A stretch of 64,000 bases of DNA from Clostridiales bacterium (GTDB lineage Bacteria > Bacillota > Clostridia > Oscillospirales > Oscillospiraceae): NCBI GenBank assembly GCA_004558025.1, contig SFEG01000008.1:1-64000 (forward strand), written 5' to 3'. Shown here piece by piece: positions 58,750 to 64,000 of the stretch. Each line of letters starts with the position of its first letter. Position 1 is the first letter of the stretch. The position numbers and the translations under genes were made by a program. The notes under the pieces were generated by a model. It was not told the DNA's origin, ran no database searches, and saw only the letters and a list, made by a program, of their open reading frames with translations.

Positions 58750-59919
58750 ATGAAGAAGTTTTTAGCACTTGTTCTTGCGATGCTCATGGTGTTCTCGCTG
58801 TGCGCATGCGGCGACGGCGGCGAAAGCGGCGAGAAGGTCGTCAAGATCGGCGTGTATGAGCCTCAGACCGGCGCAAACGGCGCAGGCGGCAAGCAGGAGA
58901 TACTCGGCATGCAGTATGCAAACGCTCAGAATCCCACCGTCGAGATCGGCGGCGAGACCTATAAGGTAGAGCTCGTTTACGCCGATAACGAGTCGGATAC
59001 GGCAAAGGCTGTTTCCGCAGCATCCAAGCTCGTTGCAGAGGGCGTATCCGTCGTCCTCGGCTCCTACGGTTCTTCCGTTGCAATAGCGGCATCCGATACC
59101 TTCAAGGAAGCCGGCATTCCCGCGATCGGCGTCACCTGCACCAACCCCCAGGTCACCGAGGGTAACGATCACTACTTCCGTATCTGCTTCCTCGATCCGT
59201 TCCAGGGCACCGTTCACGCAAACTTCGCAAAAGAGCAGCTGAAGGCTGACACCATCTACTGCCTGGGCGAGCTCGGCAACGACTATGACCAGGGCCTCAT
59301 CAACTACTGCAAGGAAGCAGCGGAGAAGCTCGGCATGAAGGTCATCACCGAGTCCTTCCCCAAGGATAACTCCGACTTCACCTCTTACCTGAACAACGCC
59401 AAGAAGGCCGGCGCTCAGGCTATCTTCGCTCCCTGCTCGATCCAGTATGCACAGCTCATCGTTGAGCAGGCTGCCGCACAGGGCATCAACATTCCTCTCC
59501 TCGGCTCCGATACCTGGGATAACAACACCATCGTCGGCGCGACCAAGGGCAAGGACGTTAAGATCTATGTTTCCACCTTCTATCAGGAAGGCGCAAATCC
59601 CGACTTTGAAAAGGGCATCAAGGAATGGATCAACGGCGACGCAAAGAACCTTGAGAATAACGGCGGCAACGACATGCTCGCAGCAGTCACCGTCATGGGC
59701 TACGACGCATACATGGTAGCGCTCGAGGCCATTAAGGCGGCAGGCTCGACCTCTCCTGCGGACATCATGGCAGCTCTGCCCGGCGTACAGTACACCGGCA
59801 TCTCCGGCGATATCTCCTTCAATGACATCGGCGACGCAAACCGCGACTCCGCTGTTATCAAGGCTGCAAACAATGAGACCGGCGAGTGGGAATTCGTCGC
59901 GGTCCAGAAGGCTGCATAA
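58750..59919 (+). CDS. livJ: Branched-chain amino acid ABC transporter substrate-binding lipoprotein
   Basis: 389 residues. MKKFLALVLAMLMVFSLCAC is a lipoprotein signal with a lipobox ending in Cys20 (or Cys18). The mature part is a periplasmic-binding-type I fold: VVKIGVYEPQTGANGAGG, then NESDTAKAVSAASKLVAEGV and PLLGSDTWDNNTIVG. It should bind leucine, isoleucine or valine outside the membrane and hand them to LivHM. It is the first gene of livJHMGF, and an unusually strong hairpin after it (59970-59998) suggests that it is made in excess over the permeases. Confidence 0.92.
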   Translation: MKKFLALVLAMLMVFSLCACGDGGESGEKVVKIGVYEPQTGANGAGGKQEILGMQYANAQNPTVEIGGETYKVELVYADNESDTAKAVSAASKLVAEGVSVVLGSYGSSVAIAASDTFKEAGIPAIGVTCTNPQVTEGNDHYFRICFLDPFQGTVHANFAKEQLKADTIYCLGELGNDYDQGLINYCKEAAEKLGMKVITESFPKDNSDFTSYLNNAKKAGAQAIFAPCSIQYAQLIVEQAAAQGINIPLLGSDTWDNNTIVGATKGKDVKIYVSTFYQEGANPDFEKGIKEWINGDAKNLENNGGNDMLAAVTVMGYDAYMVALEAIKAAGSTSPADIMAALPGVQYTGISGDISFNDIGDANRDSAVIKAANNETGEWEFVAVQKAA

Positions 59920-59969
59920 GCCGCAAAGCTACAGGAACAGCTTAATACCAAACCTGTAAACTTACACTG

Positions 59970-59998
59970 TGGTGGGGATGCCGCTGGCATCCCCACCA
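59970..59998 (+). other. Intercistronic hairpin between livJ and livH
   Basis: TGGTGGGGATGCC-GCT-GGCATCCCCACCA, a 13-bp perfect stem with no T run. It probably stabilises or attenuates the transcript. Downstream, GGAGCGCATA (60047-60056) can pair with TATGCGTTCC (60091-60100) around GCTCCG/CGGAGC (60062-60085), a second folded segment before livH. Confidence 0.55.
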
Positions 59999-60125
59999 TA
60001 TGCCGTTTTATTAAGCGGCTCGATATCCCCCCTTAAAATCAAGGCTGGAGCGCATAAATATGCTCCGTACATAAAATTGCGGAGCGGATCTATGCGTTCC
60101 CAAAGAGAGATAGGATGGTCCTCAG

Positions 60126-61022
60126 ATGATCGAATTTTTACATAACAATTTGACTTATCTGCTGTCGGGCATATCCGTGGGCGGTCAGTATGCCCTTATC
60201 GCCATCGGCTACACGATGGTATACGGCATACTCAGACTTATTAACTTTGCTCACGGCGATGTTTTCATGGTAGCAGGTCTTATTATGGTCTATGCCATAG
60301 CGGGCGGGCTGCCGATGTGGCTGTCGATAATTCTGGTGCTCGTGCTCACAGTAGTGCTCGGTGTCGTCATTGAGCGCGTCGCGTACAAGCCTTTGAGATC
60401 CTCGCCGCGTATGTCGGTCATGATCTCCGCTATCGGCGTATCGTACCTGCTGCAAAACTGTGCACTGTACTTCACCGGCGGCCTGCCGCGCTCGTACCCC
60501 TCCATTCCGTTTCTGTCCAAGCAGATAACGATCTGGGGCGCAACGACCAAGATGGTAACGCTTATTACTCCGATACTTACGGTAGTGCTTATTTTTGCTC
60601 TGGTGTTCCTTATAAACCATACCAAGATAGGCATGGCCATGCGTGCCGTCGCAAAGGATTTTGAGACGAGCCAGCTCATGGGTGTCAAGATAAACTCCGT
60701 TATATCCTTTACCTTTGTTATCGGCTGCTTCCTTGCTGCCGTCGGCTCGCTGCTTTATTTCTCAAACTACACGACCGTCGTTCCGACCTCCGGCGCGATG
60801 CCGGGCCTTAAGGCCTTCGTTGCGGCCGTTTTCGGCGGCATCGGCTCTATCCCCGGCGCGGTCATAGGTGCGTTTATAATCGGTATCTGCGAAAATATCA
60901 TCAAGTCATTCGGCGAGGGCTGGACTGTGTTCTCCGACGCGTTCACCTTCGTCCTGCTGATAGTTATCCTCCTCGTTAAGCCCACCGGCATCTTTGGCGA
61001 GAAGGCAACGGATAAGGTGTGA
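60126..61022 (+). CDS. livH: Branched-chain amino acid ABC transporter permease LivH
   Basis: 298 residues with about eight membrane segments. LivH features include SVGGQYALIAIGYTMVYG at the N-terminus, INFAHGDVFMVAG, and the cytoplasmic coupling loop MRAVAKDFETSQLMGVKINS; FGGIGSIPGAVIGAF lies near the end. It forms a heterodimeric permease with LivM. The start is ATG 60126 with a weak ribosome binding site after the folded leader. Confidence 0.94.
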   Translation: MIEFLHNNLTYLLSGISVGGQYALIAIGYTMVYGILRLINFAHGDVFMVAGLIMVYAIAGGLPMWLSIILVLVLTVVLGVVIERVAYKPLRSSPRMSVMISAIGVSYLLQNCALYFTGGLPRSYPSIPFLSKQITIWGATTKMVTLITPILTVVLIFALVFLINHTKIGMAMRAVAKDFETSQLMGVKINSVISFTFVIGCFLAAVGSLLYFSNYTTVVPTSGAMPGLKAFVAAVFGGIGSIPGAVIGAFIIGICENIIKSFGEGWTVFSDAFTFVLLIVILLVKPTGIFGEKATDKV

Positions 61023-61032
61023 GGTGACGGTA

Positions 61033-62262
61033 ATGAAAACAATGAACGATACCAAAGTCCTCAGAACTCCGGACGAAGTTGCGAAGCGCCAGGGTATGTG
61101 GCTGACGATAGTTGCCCTTGTTATACTGTACGTTGCGCTGTTTGCGCTCGATAACTTTATAAAGCCCTCAAAATTTACGCTTATGCTCATCCCCGTGCTC
61201 AAAAAGGGCGCGATATATTCGCTGGTGTGCGTGTCCATGAACCTGCTCAACGGCTTCACTGGTCTGTTCTCGCTCGGCCAGGCGGGCTTTATGCTCATCG
61301 GCGCTTATGCCTATGCGATATTCTCCATCCCTGCTGCTCAGCACGCATCGGTATATCAATACTTCGACGGCGGTGCTATCCAGTTTTCAATCCCCGAGCT
61401 TCTCGGAAACGCGCTGGGCGTCAACCTGGGCAGCTTTCTGGGCGCAGTGATCTGCATCATAATAGCCGGCCTCGCCGCAGCTGTGTTCGCGGCGCTCATC
61501 GGCATCCCCGTGCTGCGCCTGAAGAGCGATTATCTCGCCATTGCGACCCTCGGCTTTGCCGAGATCATACGCGCGATTTTCCAGTGGAACGGCCTCGGCG
61601 TTATCACAAACGGCTCGAACCTTCTGCGCAAGTATACAGCCTTCGGCGATATGAAGATACAGCTTGGCTCGCAGGTGTTCAAGCTCAGCACCACATTCCC
61701 GTTCCTCATAGCGATGATCGGAATAATCATCATCGTATTGCTTATAAATTCCTCCTATGGCCGCGCGTTCAAGGCCATCCGTGACGACGAGGTCGCGGCG
61801 GAGGCAATGGGCATTGACCTGTTTAAGCACAAGATGCTGTCGTTTGTAATCTCCAGCTTCTTTGCCGGTGTCGGCGGTGCGCTTCTTGCAATGTTCCAGA
61901 CGACCGTTCAGGCCTCGGCCTTTATGTCGGCAATGACCTATGAGATTCTGCTGATCGTCGTTATCGGCGGTATCGGCTCCGTTTCCGGCAGCTGCATCGC
62001 AGCGTTCCTGTACATCGCGTGCTCCGAGTGGTGGCTCCGTTTCCTCGACTCCGGCATGCTGCCCTTCGGCAATATTCAGGTCAGCTTCTTCCGCGACGGC
62101 TTCCGCAAGGTCGTGTTCTCCGTCGTCATTATGATAATCGTTCTGTTCTTCTCGCAGGGCATCATGGGCAATAAGGAGCTGTCCTTTGCCGGACTTATCA
62201 GAAAGATAAAAGCCAAAAAGGCCACCAAGGCCGAAAAAGCTCAAGAGGGAGGTGCTGCGTAA
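61033..62262 (+). CDS. livM: Branched-chain amino acid ABC transporter permease LivM
   Basis: 409 residues from ATG 61033 after GAGGTGACGG; a longer in-frame start lies inside livH. LivM signatures: LVCVSMNLLNGFTGLFSLGQ, then SDYLAIATLGFAEIIRAIFQ, and GRAFKAIRDDEVAAEAMGID (the EAA-type loop contacting the ATPases). About nine membrane segments. The C-terminus is a Lys/Ala-rich cytoplasmic tail (KIKAKKATKAEKAQE). It works with LivH and the ATPases LivG and LivF; its stop overlaps the livG start by one base. Confidence 0.94.
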   Translation: MKTMNDTKVLRTPDEVAKRQGMWLTIVALVILYVALFALDNFIKPSKFTLMLIPVLKKGAIYSLVCVSMNLLNGFTGLFSLGQAGFMLIGAYAYAIFSIPAAQHASVYQYFDGGAIQFSIPELLGNALGVNLGSFLGAVICIIIAGLAAAVFAALIGIPVLRLKSDYLAIATLGFAEIIRAIFQWNGLGVITNGSNLLRKYTAFGDMKIQLGSQVFKLSTTFPFLIAMIGIIIIVLLINSSYGRAFKAIRDDEVAAEAMGIDLFKHKMLSFVISSFFAGVGGALLAMFQTTVQASAFMSAMTYEILLIVVIGGIGSVSGSCIAAFLYIACSEWWLRFLDSGMLPFGNIQVSFFRDGFRKVVFSVVIMIIVLFFSQGIMGNKELSFAGLIRKIKAKKATKAEKAQEGGAA

Positions 62263-63107
62263 TGAGCAACAATGTTCTCCACGTTGAAAATGTTACGATG
62301 CAGTTCGGCGGCGTCGTCGCCGTCAACAACCTCTCGCTTGATATCCCCGAGGGCAAGATAGTCGCCCTAATAGGCCCCAACGGCGCAGGTAAGACCACTG
62401 CGTTTAACTGCATCACCGGCGTTTACGAGCCCACTAACGGCCTTGTTGAGTTCATGGGCAAGCCCATCGTGCGCAACCATCCGCAGGGCAAGATGAAGAA
62501 AAATTATAAGGGCGAAAACGGCGATATGTACCTCGGCAAGGTCGTTGCCAATACGCCCGACAAGATAACCCGGCAGGGCATAGCGCGTACCTTCCAGAAC
62601 ATAAGGCTTTGGAAGAGCATGACCGTTTTTGAAAACGTCCTCATCGCAAAGCACATGCACGCAAAGCAGAATGTTTTCTCCGCGACCTTCCGCGGCAACG
62701 CCAAGGAGGAAAAGCGCATGCGCGAGGAGACAATGGAGCTTCTGCGCGAGCAGGGTCTTGATAAATACAAGGACGAGTTAGCGACCAGTCTGCCCTACGG
62801 TCTGCAGCGCCGCCTTGAGATAGCGCGCGCACTGGCTGCCGACCCGAAGCTTCTGCTTCTTGATGAGCCGGCCGCCGGCATGAACCCGCAGGAAACGCTT
62901 GAGCTTGCGCAGTTTATCCGCGAGATACGCGAAAAGCATAACCTTACGGTATTCCTCATCGAGCATCACATGGAGCTCGTCATGCAGATATCCGACTATA
63001 TCTACGTCATCGACTTCGGCTCGGAGATCGCTCAGGGCACGCCTAAGGAAGTTCAGAATAATCAGCGCGTCATTGACGCGTATTTGGGGGTTGTTGAAGA
63101 TGAGTGA
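62262..63107 (+). CDS. livG: Branched-chain amino acid ABC transporter ATPase LivG
   Basis: 281 residues. Walker A is GPNGAGKTTAFNCITG (near residue 36), the signature is LPYGLQRRLEIARAL, and Walker B LLLLDEPAAGMNPQE. LivG-type feature: the ITRQGIARTFQNIRLW segment after the alpha subdomain. It powers LivHM as a heterodimer with LivF. It starts within the livM stop (TAATG) and its end overlaps livF by 8 bp. Confidence 0.95.
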   Translation: MSNNVLHVENVTMQFGGVVAVNNLSLDIPEGKIVALIGPNGAGKTTAFNCITGVYEPTNGLVEFMGKPIVRNHPQGKMKKNYKGENGDMYLGKVVANTPDKITRQGIARTFQNIRLWKSMTVFENVLIAKHMHAKQNVFSATFRGNAKEEKRMREETMELLREQGLDKYKDELATSLPYGLQRRLEIARALAADPKLLLLDEPAAGMNPQETLELAQFIREIREKHNLTVFLIEHHMELVMQISDYIYVIDFGSEIAQGTPKEVQNNQRVIDAYLGVVEDE

Positions 63108-63810
63108 TACTATACTGAAGATCAATGACCTCAAGGTCAATTACGGCGGCATCGAGGCCGTCAAGGGCATAAGCTTTGATGTTCCCGAGGGGCAGATAGT
63201 TACGCTTATCGGCGCAAACGGCGCGGGCAAGAGCTCGACCCTGCGCGCGATAGCCGGCCTTGTAAAGCCCTCCGGCGGCTCGATAGAGTTCAGGGGCGAA
63301 AATATCACCGGCCTTGACCCGACGTCCATCGTCACAAAGGGCATAACTCTCGTTCCGGAGGGACGCAAGATATTCCCAGACCTCACGGTTGTGGAAAATC
63401 TCAAGATCGGCGCGTACCTGCGCAACGACGATCTGACCGATGACCTCAACTGGGTCTACGACCTGTTCCCGAGGCTCAAGGAGCGCTCGTGGCAGGAGGG
63501 CGGCACGCTCTCCGGCGGCGAACAGCAGATGCTTGCGGTCGGCAGAGCGCTCATGAGCCGCCCGAAGGTCATCATGATGGACGAGCCGTCTCTCGGCCTT
63601 GCGCCCATCATCGTGCGCGGCATCTTTGATATCATCAAGGAGATCAACAAGCGCGGCGTTACCGTTTTGCTGATCGAGCAGAACGCGAACATGGCGCTTA
63701 AGACAGCGCATATCGGCTATGTTCTTGAGACCGGCAGACTTACAATGTCGGGCTCGGGCGATGAGCTGCTTGCAAACGAGCAGATCAAGGCCGCATACCT
63801 CGGAACATAA
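63100..63810 (+). CDS. livF: Branched-chain amino acid ABC transporter ATPase LivF
   Basis: 236 residues from ATG 63100; longer in-frame starts lie in livG. Walker A GANGAGKSSTLRAIAG, signature TLSGGEQQMLAVGRAL, and Walker B VIMMDEPSLGLAPIIV are all intact; KGITLVPEGRKIFPDLTV is the LivF-specific Q-loop region. It completes the complex. The gene overlaps livG by 8 bp and ends before a terminator, closing the operon. Confidence 0.95.
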   Translation: MSDTILKINDLKVNYGGIEAVKGISFDVPEGQIVTLIGANGAGKSSTLRAIAGLVKPSGGSIEFRGENITGLDPTSIVTKGITLVPEGRKIFPDLTVVENLKIGAYLRNDDLTDDLNWVYDLFPRLKERSWQEGGTLSGGEQQMLAVGRALMSRPKVIMMDEPSLGLAPIIVRGIFDIIKEINKRGVTVLLIEQNANMALKTAHIGYVLETGRLTMSGSGDELLANEQIKAAYLGT

Positions 63811-63823
63811 CAATAATGCAATA

Positions 63824-63853
63824 AAAAAAGACGCACTGCGGTGCGTCTTTTTT
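63824..63853 (+). terminator. Terminator of the liv operon
   Basis: AAAAAAGACGCAC-TGCG-GTGCGTCTTTTTT, a perfect 13-bp stem with a T run. Confidence 0.9.
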
Positions 63854-63902
63854 GCGCTTATAAAGCATTTAATGTAAACAGGAGGATGAAAAAGTCTTTT
63901 TG

Positions 63903-63954
63903 TTGACAAAACCTCCGCGTTAGCGTAAACTAACATAAGTTAGGCGAACCTAAC
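63903..63954 (+). promoter_or_regulatory. Promoter with two tandem palindromes upstream of a feoA-like gene
   Basis: TTGACA (63903-63908), 17-bp spacer, TAAACT (63926-63931). GTTAG-CGTAAA-CTAAC (63919-63934) covers the -10 element and GTTAGG-CGAA-CCTAAC (63939-63954) lies just after it. The two 16-bp units start 20 bp apart. TTAGG/CCTAA halves resemble DtxR/IdeR-type metalloregulator sites. Confidence 0.6.
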
Positions 63955-63981
63955 ACATTGGCCGTGCCATGGAGGTTTTTT

Positions 63982-64000
63982 ATGACACTTGATAAGCTGC
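63982..64000 (+). CDS. Start of a probable FeoA-like ferrous iron transport protein
   Basis: Only six codons, MTLDKL, are inside the window, after a GGAGG ribosome binding site (63971-63975). Many FeoA proteins begin MTLxxL, and the upstream tandem metalloregulator-like sites support iron-linked control. The identity rests on this short fragment and context, so it is tentative. Confidence 0.45.

Overview
The window looks like a chromosomal segment of an anaerobic, endospore-forming Firmicute of class Clostridia, probably close to Oscillospiraceae. The evidence is an alpha/beta-type SASP gene, a pyruvate:ferredoxin oxidoreductase start, a class III (oxygen-independent) ribonucleotide reductase, T-box, glycine and guanidine-I leaders, IreB, acetate kinase and AGGAGG-type ribosome binding sites. 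The family assignment is inference from gene content. No rRNA, tRNA, CRISPR array, transposase or phage genes were found.

Layout. 1-7.4 kb: start of nifJ (minus), an Asp23/Gls24 protein with FakA/YloV, a secreted protein, then a tightly overlapping operon moaC-ansA-two FAD oxidoreductases. 7.4-11.9 kb: an anaerobic dNTP operon nrdG-nrdD-trxB with three NrdR-like boxes; NrdD carries a C-terminal glutaredoxin-like domain. 11.9-19.7 kb: guanidine-I riboswitch with a paired SMR exporter, a DUF1002 protein, a glycine riboswitch with an AGCS symporter, a YtrA-type regulator with an ABC transporter, a second ABC pair on the other strand, and trmO. 19.8-24.3 kb: a P-type ATPase-like protein lacking its catalytic half, coupled to an HMA-SafE membrane protein; plsY; two small paralogous proteins; an SCP2-like protein; ireB.

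24.3-37.4 kb: T-box-controlled pheST (PheT has an apparent second tRNA-binding-like domain), a lipoprotein, an antitoxin-less mazF with a folded leader, pyrimidine-nucleoside phosphorylase, a 299-bp repeat inserted between two identical terminator palindromes, an EF-G-like GTPase, a degenerate P-type ATPase-like protein with a long acidic tail, and rlmB. 37.6-49.4 kb: a rhomboid-like protein with a Cys/His tail, a beta-propeller protein, a flavodoxin/ferredoxin protein, a large Fe-S flavoprotein coupled to hypA, and two YhgE/Pip proteins flanking a small membrane protein. 49.7-58.5 kb: SASP, obg-rpmA-rplU (no prp), cardiolipin synthase, ackA divergent from tmcAL, and a Mur ligase fused to leucine-rich repeats. 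58.7-64 kb: complete livJHMGF branched-chain amino acid importer, then the start of a feoA-like gene behind two tandem palindromes.

Most of the window is conserved housekeeping. The most unusual items are the two non-canonical P-type ATPase relatives (19795-20955 and 34161-36632), the Mur ligase-LRR fusion, the enlarged PheT, the redoxin-fused NrdD, the Fe-S flavoprotein/HypA pair and the terminator-associated repeats. No complete new system can be proven from this sequence alone.
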